NCBI RefSeq assembly: GCF_023898865.1
Contig: NZ_JAGSOV010000068.1
Span: 1-40,700, forward strand
Source of the DNA: Pseudonocardia humida
GTDB lineage: Bacteria > Actinomycetota > Actinomycetes > Mycobacteriales > Pseudonocardiaceae
Direction of reading: 5' to 3'
Length of the DNA: 40,700 bases
Below the pieces are notes generated by a model. The model searched no databases and had not been told where the DNA came from. It saw only the letters and a list, made by a program, of their open reading frames with translations. The number at the start of each line of letters is the position of its first letter. The first letter of the stretch is position 1. Below are positions 25,930 to 34,126 of this stretch, in pieces. Made by a program: the position numbers and the translations under genes.

Positions 25930-27636
25930 TCAGGCGGGCCGGGTGCGGGCGTCGCACTCCAGGCGGGTCGGGGTGCCCGGGGACGGCGTCCAGTGCGCGG
26001 GCACGCCGGAGGGCCGGTCGCGCCGGTACCGGGCGACCTCCCGCGCCGGTGTGCCTGCCCGCGACAGGGCGAACACGGCCAGCTCGCGGTGCCCGACGTC
26101 CTCGGCGCGCTGCAGGTAGCGCAGGATCTCCTGGGCGGCGGCGCGCGGGCGGCGCGCCTGTACCCAGGCGGTCAGCTCGGCCTCGGCGACCTCGCGGCGC
26201 AGCCGCGACACCCGCACGCAGACGTACTCGATCTCCTCGTCGACCAGCTCGCCGATCTCCGGCACGTGCACGCCCTGCTCGGTGAGCAGCTCGCGCACGC
26301 CCCACAGGCCGATCGGGGTCAGCGACACGAGCGTCGGGTCGGGGTCGTCGCGCCCGGCCAGTGCGGTGAGCTGCTCGTGGTTGTCGCCGTCGAGGCTCTC
26401 CTCGAGGTGCACGGCGCCGAGCAGCTCCAGCGCGTCGAGCAGCGCGGTCACGTCGCGGCGCCACAGCCGGTGCTCGGCGTCGCCGGCGAGGTCGTCGACC
26501 ACGCAGCCCATCCGCCGGTTGACCGTGTCCCGCACGACCCGGTGGAACAGCTCGACCGGGATCGGGTCGCCGCCCGCGGCGTAGAGCAGCCGCAGCAGGA
26601 TGGGGAACGCGTCGCCCAGGCTCATCCCGAACAGCGACGGCGCCCCGAAGACGTTGCTGCCGCCGAAGTGCTCGCCGATCCCGCCGATGGCCTCGAACGC
26701 CCGCTTCCACAGCTCGATGGGCCGGCTCAGCAGCGGCGCCGAGCTGCGCACCTGCAGCAGCCGCCCGTGCACCACCCGGACCAGGCGGGCCTGCCGGGCC
26801 CAGGCCAGCAGCAGCGTGATCTCGGGCAGCTCGTCGCTGGTGCGGGCGCGGTCGCGGGAGAAGTGGTCGAGGTCGAGCGCGTCGGCCACGGCCTTGGCGT
26901 CGCCGAGCAGCAGCCTGCCCTCGCGGGTGACCGCGCGCCCGGCGCGCACCCAGCGGGTGAAGGCCCGCAGCCGGGCGAGCGCGATGCTGGAGTCGGCGGC
27001 GGCGAGCATCCGCGCGGCCCCGGGCAGCAGCACGGGGGGTAACTCCGCGGACAGCTCCGGCGGCTCGGCCGCGACGTCGGGCTCCTCGGTGCGCTGGCGA
27101 CGGGTGATCTCGGCCAGCGCGGCCCGGTCGACCTGCAGCTCCCCGGTGTGCACCTTGGTCAGGAAGCGGGCCACGGCGGCCGGGTCGGCGGTGGGCACGC
27201 CGTGGCGCAGCATCTGCACCGCCCAGAACGTGCCCAGGTCGTGGTTGCGCTCGTCGTCGAGGGCGTCGTGCAGGGCGGGGGTGGAGTCGGTGATCTGGGA
27301 GTGCAGCTCGCCCGGGGCGTCCGAGCGGGGGTCCAGCCAGTCCTGGTCGGCCAGGAAGCCGATCAGCGCGTGCAGCGCGAGCGGGACGGCCTCGCGGTCG
27401 TCCTCCAGCAGCGCGACGGTGCGCGGGAACCAGATGGCCAGCGCGTCGGCGACGTGCGCGCGGGTCCAGTGGCCCAGCCGCCCGTCGACGCCGTGCTTGT
27501 GGTCGAGCGCGGCCGCCACCAGCGACGGCTCGGCGTGCATCCCGCGCCGACGGGCCCAGGCGACGATGTGCAGCCGCAACCGGTCGCGGACCGCGGCGTA
27601 TGCCTCCAGGTCGTCGGGGCCGAACACGAGTCGCAC
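25930..27636 (-). CDS. Unrecognised 568-residue cytoplasmic protein
   Basis: I cannot assign a family. The start is a GTG at 27636 (VRLVFGPDDLEAYAAVRDRL). The protein is largely alpha-helical with no membrane segment, signal peptide or Walker motif. Noticeable parts are HADALAIWFPRTVALLED-like helices at residues 60-80, a DLDHFSRDRARTSDELPEI segment near 250, WRRDVTALLDALELLGAVHL followed by TLVSLTPIGLWGVRELL near 450 (which looks like a winged-helix or the 'LTPxGxWxxR' tail seen in several actinobacterial hypothetical proteins), and a helical C-terminus. No Shine-Dalgarno is visible; CAGTGT six bases upstream is a weak -10. The gene is solitary, converging with pgm across the inverted repeat. 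Codon use is like that of its neighbours. Confidence 0.7.
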   Translation of the reverse strand: MRLVFGPDDLEAYAAVRDRLRLHIVAWARRRGMHAEPSLVAAALDHKHGVDGRLGHWTRAHVADALAIWFPRTVALLEDDREAVPLALHALIGFLADQDWLDPRSDAPGELHSQITDSTPALHDALDDERNHDLGTFWAVQMLRHGVPTADPAAVARFLTKVHTGELQVDRAALAEITRRQRTEEPDVAAEPPELSAELPPVLLPGAARMLAAADSSIALARLRAFTRWVRAGRAVTREGRLLLGDAKAVADALDLDHFSRDRARTSDELPEITLLLAWARQARLVRVVHGRLLQVRSSAPLLSRPIELWKRAFEAIGGIGEHFGGSNVFGAPSLFGMSLGDAFPILLRLLYAAGGDPIPVELFHRVVRDTVNRRMGCVVDDLAGDAEHRLWRRDVTALLDALELLGAVHLEESLDGDNHEQLTALAGRDDPDPTLVSLTPIGLWGVRELLTEQGVHVPEIGELVDEEIEYVCVRVSRLRREVAEAELTAWVQARRPRAAAQEILRYLQRAEDVGHRELAVFALSRAGTPAREVARYRRDRPSGVPAHWTPSPGTPTRLECDARTRPA

Positions 27637-28004
27637 CGGGCCACACTGTCACTGTCCGCACCGCGGCGGGAGGTCGGGGTGGATCACTTTCGGGGGTCGG
27701 GGCGTCGCGCCTGGTAGGCGACGGCGGGCGGCGGGTGCGCCACACGGTGGGGCTGATCGCCACCTCGGCGGGCCGCGACCGCGGCCCGCCGAGCAGGTGC
27801 CGGGCGGGCGGCACCCACCGCGTCCCCGTGTGGGCGAACCGGGTGAAGCCGCGCTGCGGCGCCAGGGTGTCGGTGGTGTGCGCCGACAGGTCGAGCGCGT
27901 CGGCGGCGCAGTGCCGACGGCCACACCGGGCGCGCCGGGGTCTCGCGCCGGACGGCTCCGGGTGACCATGATGGCGGTCAGGTGCTCGACGGAGAGGATT
28001 CACG
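27637..28004. other. 368-base stretch without a convincing gene
   Basis: The stretch separates two divergent starts. Between about 27720 and 27910 one minus-strand frame and the antiparallel plus frame share nearly pure G/C at the third codon position, as in coding DNA. However, the minus frame has no good start and no stop until far into the next gene, and the plus frame (ending at 27965) has an Arg/Cys-rich composition unlike a normal protein. It may be a decayed gene. GGAGAGG before the quinone oxidoreductase start is the only clear signal. Confidence 0.35.
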
Positions 28005-28970
28005 GTGCGCGCAGTGCGGGTTGTGCGGTTGGACGGTCCCTCGGCGGTGGAGGTCGGCGAGGTGCCCGAGCCGCGGCGCGGCGCCGACCAGGTCCTCATC
28101 GACGTCCGCGCGGTCGGGGTGAACTTCCCCGACGTGCTGCAGACCAAGGGCCTCTACCAGTACAAGCCGGAGCTGCCGTTCGTGCTCGGCTCCGAGGTCG
28201 CGGGGGTGGTGCGCGAGGCACCGGAGGGCTCGGGCTTCGCCGCGGGCGACCGGGTCGCGGCGTTCCCCGGGCAGGGCGCCTTCGCCGAGGTGGTGGCCTG
28301 CGATCCCGACCGGGTGCTGCCGCTGCCCGACGAGGTGTCCTTCGCCGCGGGCGCCGGCCTGCCGATGAACTACCTGACCGCGCACTTCACGCTGCTGGCC
28401 CGCGGCAGGCTGGCCGAGGGCGAGACGGTGCTGGTGCACGGGGCCGCAGGCGGGGTCGGCACCGCGGTGGTGCAGCTGGCCGCCGCCCTGGGCAACCGGG
28501 TGATCGCCGTGGTGTCCACCGAGGCCAAGGCCGAGGTGGCGCGCAAGGCCGGGGCGCGGGACGCGGTCCTGGTGGAGGGCTTCCGCGACGCGGTCAAGGA
28601 GCTGACCGGGGGCCGCGGCGTCGACGTCGTCGTCGACCCGGTCGGCGGCGACCGGTTCACCGACTCGCTGCGCTGCCTCGCCCCGGACGGCAGGCTGCTC
28701 GTGGTCGGGTTCACGGCGGGGGAGATCCCCACCGTCCGGGTGAACCGGCTGCTGCTCAACAACATCGACGTCGTCGGGGTCGGGTGGGGCGCCTACGCGC
28801 TGAGCCGGCCGGGGTACGCCGCGAAGGAGTGGCAGGAGCTGATGCCGCACCTGCGCTCCGGGGCGCTCGACCCGCTGGTGGCCGAGACGCTCTCGCTGGA
28901 CGACGCGGCCGCCGCGCTGCGCCGCATCGACGAGCGGGCGGTCACCGGGAAGATCGTCCTCACGGTCTGA
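28005..28970 (+). CDS. NADPH:quinone oxidoreductase family protein (zinc-free MDR)
   Basis: The protein has 321 residues, the standard length. It belongs to the medium-chain dehydrogenase/reductase superfamily, quinone oxidoreductase branch. It shows VGVNFPDVLQTKGLYQYKP, FVLGSEVAGVV, GLPMNYLTAHFTLLARGRL, the nucleotide-binding VLVHGAAGGVGTAVVQLA (about residues 144-161) and DVVVDPVGGDRF. The zinc ligands of alcohol dehydrogenases are absent, as expected for this branch. The GTG at 28005 follows GGAGAGG at 8 bases. Such enzymes reduce quinones or enones with NADPH in the cytoplasm; the true substrate is unknown. The glycoside hydrolase gene starts 16 bases after its stop, so the two probably share a transcript. 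Confidence 0.93.
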   Translation: MRAVRVVRLDGPSAVEVGEVPEPRRGADQVLIDVRAVGVNFPDVLQTKGLYQYKPELPFVLGSEVAGVVREAPEGSGFAAGDRVAAFPGQGAFAEVVACDPDRVLPLPDEVSFAAGAGLPMNYLTAHFTLLARGRLAEGETVLVHGAAGGVGTAVVQLAAALGNRVIAVVSTEAKAEVARKAGARDAVLVEGFRDAVKELTGGRGVDVVVDPVGGDRFTDSLRCLAPDGRLLVVGFTAGEIPTVRVNRLLLNNIDVVGVGWGAYALSRPGYAAKEWQELMPHLRSGALDPLVAETLSLDDAAAALRRIDERAVTGKIVLTV

Positions 28971-28986
28971 CCCGCAGGAGCCTGCG

Positions 28987-31230
28987 ATGACCGCACCGGA
29001 GCGGGTGGCGGAGCTGAGCCTGCCGGAGAAGGCCGCGCTGTGCCTGGGCGCCGACATCTGGCACACCGCGCCGGTCGACCGGCTCGGGATCGCCCCGGTG
29101 CGCCTGGCCGACGGCCCGCACGGCGTGCGCAGGCCCGCCGCCGCCGGGGAGGTGGGGATCGGCTCGAGCCTGCCGGCCACCTGCTTCCCCACGGCGTCGG
29201 CGCTGGGCTCCTCGTGGGACCCCGAGCTGGTCGAGCGGGTCGGCGCGGCGCTCGGCGCGGAGGCGGCGGCGCAGGGCGTCGCCGTGCTGCTCGGCCCGGG
29301 CATCAACATCAAGCGCTCGCCGCTGTGCGGGCGCAACTTCGAGTACCTCTCGGAGGACCCGCTGGTCTCCGGCGTGCTCGGGGCGGCGATGGTGCGCGGG
29401 GTGCAGGGCCGCGGGGTGGGGGCCTGCGTCAAGCACTTCGCGGTCAACAACCAGGAGACCGACCGGTTGCGCGTCAGCGCCGACGTCGACGAGCGCCCGC
29501 TGCGCGAGATCTACCTGGCCGGGTTCGAGCGGGTGGTCCGCGAGGCCGCGCCGTGGACGGTGATGTGCGCCTACAACGCCGTCAACGGCGTGCCGGCCTC
29601 CCAGCACCGCGGCCTGCTCACCGAGGTGCTGCGCGAGGAGTGGGGCTTCGACGGGCTCGTGATGTCGGACTGGGGCGCGGTGGGCGACCGGGTCGCCGCG
29701 CTGGCCGCCGGGCTCGACCTGGAGATGCCGCCGAACACCGGGGTCAGCGACGCGGCGCTGGTGGCCGCGGTGCGGTCCGGGGAGCTGGCGGAGGGCGCGC
29801 TGGACGTCGCCGCGGCCCGGGTGCTGGCGCTGGTCGACCGGGTCGGCGCCCCGACCACCTCCGAGGTCGACGCGGACGCCCACCACGCCCTGGCCCGGGA
29901 GGCCGCGGCGCAGTGCGCCGTGCTGCTCCGCAACGACGGCGGGCTGCTGCCGCTGCGCGTGCCCCCCGGCGGCTCCGTCGCGGTGGTCGGGGAGTTCGCC
30001 CGCACCCCGCGCTACCAGGGCGCGGGCAGTTCGCAGGTCAACCCGACCCGGCTCGACGTGCCCCTCGACGAGCTGCGCCGGGCCCTGCCCGACGTCGACG
30101 TCCCGTTCGCCCCCGGCTTCGCGATCGAGCCCGACCCCGTCGCCGACGAGCCGCTGGCCGCGGAGGCCGAGCGGGTGGCGGCCTCGGCGGACGTGGTGGT
30201 GGCGTTCCTCGGCCTGCCGGCGAGCCAGGAGTCCGAGGGCTTCGACCGCGCGCACATCGACCTCCCGCAGAACCAGACCGCGCTGGTGGCCCGGCTGGCC
30301 GCGGCGAACCCGCGGCTCGTGGTCGTGCTGGCCAACGGCTCGGTCGTGCGCACGGCGGGCTGGGAGCGGCCGGCCGCGGCGGTGCTGGAGTGCTGGCTGT
30401 CCGGGCAGGCCGCGGGCGGCGCGGTCGCCGACGTGCTGGTCGGGGCGGCGGAGCCGGGCGGGCGGCTGGCGGAGACGATCCCGCTGCGGCTGGCCGACAC
30501 CCCCTCCTACCTGAACTTCCCCGGCGAGCTGGGGCACGTGCGCTACGGCGAGGGCGTCTTCGTGGGCTACCGCGGCTTCGACGCCGTCGACCGGCCCGTG
30601 GCGTACCCGTTCGGGCACGGGCTGTCCTACACCGAGTTCGCCTACCGCGACCTCGAGGTCTCCACCTCCGGCAGTGCCGACGGCGGCGACCTGGCCGTCG
30701 ACGTGGCGGTGTCGGTCACCAACACCGGGGGCCGGGCGGGCACCGAGGTCGTGCAGCTCTACGTGGGAGATCCGGAGGCCGCGGTGGCCCGCCCGGTCCG
30801 CGAGCTGCGCGGCTTCGCGAAGGTGGCGCTGGAGCCGGGGCGGACCCGGACCGTGCGCTTCCGGCTCGGTGCCCGCGACCTGTCGTACTGGTCCACGGCG
30901 GCGGGCCGGTGGGTGCTGGAGGGCGGGCGCTTCGACCTGGCGGTCGGGGCCTCCTCGCGCGACCTGCGGCTGAGCGCCGCGGTGCAGGTCGATGCCGAGC
31001 CGTTCCGCCCGCGCCTGGACGCCGAGGCGACCCTCGAGGAGTGGCTCGCCGACCCGCGCGGCGCCGAGGTGCTGCGGGCCGCCGTCGGCGTGGACGGGCG
31101 GGGCCGCCCCCGCGGCATCCTCGCCGTCCCGGAGCTGGCCCGGGTGCTGGGCAACTTCCCGCTGTCGCGGCTGGCCACCTTCCCCGGTCTGGGCATCACC
31201 CAGGACGTGCTGCGGGCCGTCCGACACTGA
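28987..31230 (+). CDS. Glycoside hydrolase family 3 beta-glucosidase-type enzyme
   Basis: The protein has 747 residues. It has the GH3 three-domain layout: N-terminal barrel with VRLADGPHGVR, GRNFEYLSEDP and VKHFAVNNQETDR, the nucleophile Asp228 in GLVMSDWGAV, the alpha/beta sandwich with VLLRNDGGLLPL and VVAFLGLPASQESEGFDR, and a fibronectin III-like domain near 560-640 (VSVTNTGGRAGTEVVQLYVG, then ELRGFAKVALEPG). There is no signal peptide, so it probably acts on imported short beta-glucosides or related sugars in the cytoplasm; exact specificity (glucose, xylose, N-acetylglucosamine) is not decided, though the FnIII-like domain favours beta-glucosidase/xylosidase. AGGAG lies 7 bases before the ATG, inside the palindrome CGCAGGAGCCTGCG. 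Confidence 0.95.
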   Translation: MTAPERVAELSLPEKAALCLGADIWHTAPVDRLGIAPVRLADGPHGVRRPAAAGEVGIGSSLPATCFPTASALGSSWDPELVERVGAALGAEAAAQGVAVLLGPGINIKRSPLCGRNFEYLSEDPLVSGVLGAAMVRGVQGRGVGACVKHFAVNNQETDRLRVSADVDERPLREIYLAGFERVVREAAPWTVMCAYNAVNGVPASQHRGLLTEVLREEWGFDGLVMSDWGAVGDRVAALAAGLDLEMPPNTGVSDAALVAAVRSGELAEGALDVAAARVLALVDRVGAPTTSEVDADAHHALAREAAAQCAVLLRNDGGLLPLRVPPGGSVAVVGEFARTPRYQGAGSSQVNPTRLDVPLDELRRALPDVDVPFAPGFAIEPDPVADEPLAAEAERVAASADVVVAFLGLPASQESEGFDRAHIDLPQNQTALVARLAAANPRLVVVLANGSVVRTAGWERPAAAVLECWLSGQAAGGAVADVLVGAAEPGGRLAETIPLRLADTPSYLNFPGELGHVRYGEGVFVGYRGFDAVDRPVAYPFGHGLSYTEFAYRDLEVSTSGSADGGDLAVDVAVSVTNTGGRAGTEVVQLYVGDPEAAVARPVRELRGFAKVALEPGRTRTVRFRLGARDLSYWSTAAGRWVLEGGRFDLAVGASSRDLRLSAAVQVDAEPFRPRLDAEATLEEWLADPRGAEVLRAAVGVDGRGRPRGILAVPELARVLGNFPLSRLATFPGLGITQDVLRAVRH

Positions 31231-31263
31231 GGGGGGCCGCCCGGGACGGCGGTCGCCGCGGGC

Positions 31264-31893
31264 TCAGAGCTCGCCGCGGCGGGTCTTCAGCTCGCTGAAC
31301 GAGGGCACGGTGGCCAGCGTGCGCAGCGCGTCGAACAGGCGCAGCGCCTCCTCGCCGGTGGGGGCGGGCGCCACGACCGGGCCGAACCAGGCCACCCCGC
31401 CCAGGCGCACCACCGGGCTGCCCGACTCCTGGCCCACGGCGGACTGCGACTCCTCGTGGCTCGTGCGCACGGCGGCGTCGAGCGCCTCGTCGTCGACCGC
31501 CGCGGCCACCGCCGCGGCCACCGCCGCGGCCACCGCCGGGGGCAGCCCGGCCTCGGCCACCGCATCGGCGATCACCTCGTCGGTGTACGGCTCGCCCTTG
31601 CCGTGGCGGCGGGTGCCCAGCGCCGTGTAGAGGGCGGCGACGGCGTCGTTGCCGCCCTCGGCGCCGGCCGCCGCCAGGGCGCGCAGCGCCCGCGCACCCT
31701 GGGCCATCCCGGCCCGGTACTGCTCCGGGATCTGCTTGCCCTCGTTGAGCACGCCCAGGCTCATCAGCCGCCAGGTCACCGCGGCCGCGCCCGTGCCGGC
31801 GACCTCGGTGACCCAGCGGGAGGTGGCCCAGGTGAAGGGGCAGGACGGGTCGAAGAAGAAGTCGACCGGGGTGGGGCCGGGCGCGGTGGTCAT
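31264..31893 (-). CDS. DsbA-family oxidoreductase (mycothiol-dependent nitroreductase-like)
   Basis: The protein has 209 residues with a thioredoxin-like fold interrupted by a helical insertion. The active-site segment is DFFFDPSCPFTWATSRW, with Cys18. The second cysteine of a CxxC pair is replaced by Thr, so this is a monothiol form. Mycobacterial Rv2466c, a mycothiol-using reductase of the same family, has a similar F-DPxCPW--TSRW segment. WFGPVVAPAPTGEEALRLFD near the C-terminus is typical. A run of VAAA repeats (about residues 119-133) comes from a 12-bp tandem repeat. The gene starts 9 bases after the PAC2 gene. Both may be co-transcribed, yet a TAGCGT element whose TAG is the PAC2 stop lies 6 bases before the ATG. 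Confidence 0.9.
   Translation of the reverse strand: MTTAPGPTPVDFFFDPSCPFTWATSRWVTEVAGTGAAAVTWRLMSLGVLNEGKQIPEQYRAGMAQGARALRALAAAGAEGGNDAVAALYTALGTRRHGKGEPYTDEVIADAVAEAGLPPAVAAAVAAAVAAAVDDEALDAAVRTSHEESQSAVGQESGSPVVRLGGVAWFGPVVAPAPTGEEALRLFDALRTLATVPSFSELKTRRGEL
31496..31538. repeat. 12-bp tandem repeat inside the DsbA-family gene
   Basis: The unit ACCGCCGCGGCC occurs 3.6 times with no mismatch. It encodes the in-frame Ala/Val run (VAAA units) on the minus strand. Changes in copy number would keep the frame. Confidence 0.85.
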
Positions 31894-31899
31894 GGTCGG

Positions 31900-31905
31900 A
31901 CGCTA
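31900..31905 (-). promoter_or_regulatory. -10 element (TAGCGT) sharing the PAC2 stop codon
   Basis: The TAG stop of the PAC2 gene forms the first three bases of TAGCGT. The DsbA-family ATG follows six bases later with no ribosome-binding site, which suggests an internal leaderless promoter. Confidence 0.4.
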
Positions 31906-32865
31906 CGCCCCGGGCCGCGGCGGCGCCGGGTCGTCCGGCCCGCCCTCCCCGTCGGTCGGGTCGTCGTCGGTGTCGTCCTGGTCGGCCAGGAACCGCTCCA
32001 CCTCGGCGGCCAGCTCGTCGGCGCTGGGCAGCTCCCCGGACAGCCCGGGCATGACCTGCTGGCCGCGCCCGCTGGCCACGACGTCGTACTGGCGCTCGAG
32101 GGCCTGCACCACCTGGCGCACCTCGTCCGAGCCCGCGACCTGCTCGGCGATCTCGACGTCGGCGCGCTCGGCGGCCTTGGTCAGCGACCCGGTGGGCAGG
32201 TAGAGCCCGGCGGCCAGCCCGACGTGGTCGAGCAGCACGCGGGCCGCGTGCGGGTACTCGGCCCGGGCCAGGTAGTGCGGCACGTGCACCGCGAAGCCCA
32301 TCGCGTCCAGCCCGGCCTGGCCCAGGCGCAGCTCCATCAGGCCCACCGCGCTGCCGGGCACCTCGGCCGTGGCGAACCAGGCCTCGTGGCCCTCGGTCAG
32401 CTCCGGGCGGGTGCCGTGCGCGGTCACCCCGATCGGGCGGGTGTGCGGCACCGCCATCGGGATCGCCGTCAGGTTGATCACCAGCCGGACCCCGAACCGG
32501 CGCACGACCTGCTCGACCGCCGCGCAGAACCGCTCCCACTGCGTGTCCGGCTCCGGCCCGGCGAGCAGCAGGTACTGCGTGTCGTCGCTGTCGGAGAGCA
32601 GCACCACGTCCAGCGCGGGCGGGGTGTACTCCGCCCAGTGGTCGGTCTCGAACCGCAGCGGCGGCCGCCGAGAGCGGTAGTCGATGAGCTGGTCGATGTC
32701 GAACCGCACCACCCGCCGCGGTTCCTGCCCCTCCACGACGGCCTCCACCGCCAGCCGGGCCGCGGCCCCGGCGTCGACGAACCCGTCCAGCGCGACCAGC
32801 AGCACGGGCCCGTCCAGCTGCGGCGCATCCTGCGCCACCTCGTACAACCCGGTCGGTTCCAGCAC
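31903..32865 (-). CDS. PAC2 family protein (proteasome assembly chaperone-like)
   Basis: The protein has 320 residues from a GTG with GGAGGT six bases upstream. The PAC2 fold is seen in VLLVALDGFVDAGAAARLAV, RFDIDQLIDYRSRRP, DVVLLSDSDDTQYLLLAGPE, LTAIPMAVPHTRPIGVTAHG and GFAVHVPHYLARAEYPHAAR. In eukaryotes and archaea PAC2 proteins help assemble proteasomes. Actinobacteria carry several members of unproven role, and they also carry proteasomes. The C-terminal 30 residues are strongly acidic (DQDDTDDDPTDGEGG) and likely disordered. The gene is the first of a probable two-gene unit with the DsbA-family gene. Confidence 0.9.
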   Translation of the reverse strand: MLEPTGLYEVAQDAPQLDGPVLLVALDGFVDAGAAARLAVEAVVEGQEPRRVVRFDIDQLIDYRSRRPPLRFETDHWAEYTPPALDVVLLSDSDDTQYLLLAGPEPDTQWERFCAAVEQVVRRFGVRLVINLTAIPMAVPHTRPIGVTAHGTRPELTEGHEAWFATAEVPGSAVGLMELRLGQAGLDAMGFAVHVPHYLARAEYPHAARVLLDHVGLAAGLYLPTGSLTKAAERADVEIAEQVAGSDEVRQVVQALERQYDVVASGRGQQVMPGLSGELPSADELAAEVERFLADQDDTDDDPTDGEGGPDDPAPPRPGA

Positions 32866-33063
32866 CGCGCACCTCCGCCTCGTCCCTCACCCGTCCGACA
32901 CCCCGCCCGGCGCCCGCGCCATCGCGGCCGGCGCCCCGGCTGCGTCGCCGGTCCGGACATCGCCCCGTCCGCCGGCGCCCGGGGTGGTTCCCGGGCCGGC
33001 CGGATCGGTCGCCGCCGTCGGCGGGACCTCCACAGGGACAACGTGATTGTGGACGCACAGCAT

Positions 33064-33117
33064 CCCGCTTCGGGCCCCGCGGTCGAAGTTCGGCGGTACG
33101 GGAGGCCGGAAAACCGG
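33064..33117 (-). terminator. Two small hairpins after the ADP-ribosylglycohydrolase gene
   Basis: CCGGAAAACCGG (33106-33117) begins 13 bases beyond the stop, and CCCG-CTT-CGGG lies at 33064-33074. Both could form short hairpins in the minus-strand transcript. No T-tract follows, so termination is only possible. Nothing else is seen in the 264-base gap. Confidence 0.25.
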
Positions 33118-33129
33118 TCGCGCGCGTGG

Positions 33130-34062
33130 TCAGGCGGGCAGGATCGCGACCGCCAGGCGCACGAGGTCGGCGCCGGTGAGGTCGGGCCAACCGTGCAGCG
33201 GTTCGGGGTGCCCGGGCACGGCGGCGGCGCCGAACGCCGCGCCGAGCAGCCCCCCGGCGATCGCGGCGACGGTGTCGGTGTCGCCGCCGCCGCGGACCGC
33301 CCGCTCCAGCCCGTCGGCGACGCCGTCCGCCCGCCGCACGGCGGCCCAGGCGCCCTGCAGCGCGGCGACCACCCACCCGTTGGCGCCGGCGAACCGCTCG
33401 GGCTCGTCGGCCCGGTCGAGCAGGTCCGCCCAGTGGTCCCCGACGTGCGGGAGCCCGACCCGGACGTCGACCTCGCCGGTGTGCACGGCGTGGTCGATCG
33501 CCAGGCACCACAGCGCGCACGCCTCGCCGGCGACGGGGTCGTGGTGGGTGAGCGCGCTGATCGCGGTGGCCACGGCCACGATCGCGGGGGTGTCGCCGAG
33601 GTGGGCGAGCGCGACCGGCGCGGTACGCATGAGCGAGCCGTTGCCCGCCGTGCGCCCGGTGCGGGCGTGCAGGTCGGCGGCCCGCCTGCGCAGCCGGGCG
33701 GCCGAGCCGGGCCCCGGCCGGGCGCCGTCGAGCACGGCGCGGGTCTGGGTGCCCACGTCCGGCGGGTCCTGGGCGTACCAGCGCAGGAAGCCGTCGGCGA
33801 CGGCGTCCAGGCCGTCCTCGGTGCGCAGGTCGGCGCCGTCGGCGGCGGCCAGCGCGATCGCGCAGGCCATCTCGGTGTCGTCGCTCCACTGCCCGGGCGC
33901 GATGTTCCCCAGGCCGCCGCCCAGCATCCGCGGCGGCTCGCCCGGCGGGGGTAGCGGGCGGGAGCCGTACTCGTAGGGCACCCCGAGGGCGTCGCCGGTC
34001 GCGCCGGCCAGCAGCACCCCGGCCGCCCGGTCGGCGATCGCGCCGGGTTCGATGGTGATCAT
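33130..34062 (-). CDS. ADP-ribosylglycohydrolase family protein (DraG-like)
   Basis: The protein has 310 residues. The fold signature is clear: DRAAGVLLAGATGDALGVPY at the start, GQWSDDTEMACAIA (metal-binding Asp61, Asp62, Thr63), NGSLMRTAPVAL, ISALTHHDPVAGEACALWC and, near the end, GGGDTDTVAAIAGGLLGAAFG, which carries the second metal-binding Asp pair. These dinuclear Mg/Mn enzymes remove ADP-ribose from proteins or related substrates in the cytoplasm. The ATG at 34062 follows AAGGGGG at five bases; the frame is open upstream to 34206 across the promoter region but without a start signal. It is divergent from an NrtR-type regulator, a family that senses ADP-ribose or NAD metabolites. Confidence 0.93.
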   Translation of the reverse strand: MITIEPGAIADRAAGVLLAGATGDALGVPYEYGSRPLPPPGEPPRMLGGGLGNIAPGQWSDDTEMACAIALAAADGADLRTEDGLDAVADGFLRWYAQDPPDVGTQTRAVLDGARPGPGSAARLRRRAADLHARTGRTAGNGSLMRTAPVALAHLGDTPAIVAVATAISALTHHDPVAGEACALWCLAIDHAVHTGEVDVRVGLPHVGDHWADLLDRADEPERFAGANGWVVAALQGAWAAVRRADGVADGLERAVRGGGDTDTVAAIAGGLLGAAFGAAAVPGHPEPLHGWPDLTGADLVRLAVAILPA

Positions 34063-34073
34063 CTGCGCCCCCT

Positions 34074-34116
34074 TTAGCTCAACTGTGCGCCAATAATAAG
34101 AGCAGAGATGAGCTAA
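34074..34116. promoter_or_regulatory. Candidate NrtR operator: 8-bp inverted repeat spanning divergent promoters
   Basis: TTAGCTCA (34074-34081) and TGAGCTAA (34109-34116) are perfect reverse complements, 35 bases apart centre to centre, in a short AT-rich island. The right arm overlaps TAATTT (34114-34119), the -10 of the regulator. The left arm lies just past the expected start of the minus-strand transcript, whose -10 would be TATTAT (34093-34098). Binding at both arms would block both genes. Confidence 0.55.
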
Positions 34117-34119
34117 TTT
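34114..34119 (+). promoter_or_regulatory. -10 element (TAATTT) for leaderless nrtR transcript
   Basis: TAATTT lies seven bases before the ATG at 34127, with no ribosome-binding site. It overlaps the right arm of the inverted repeat. Confidence 0.5.
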
Positions 34120-34126
34120 GTCGACC

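Noticed and set aside
33029..33053. TCCACA-N13-TGTGGA inverted repeat in the PAC2/ADP-ribosylglycohydrolase gap
   Set aside because: Resembles DnaA half-sites, but each arm differs at two or more positions from the nonamer, and no gene start lies close by.
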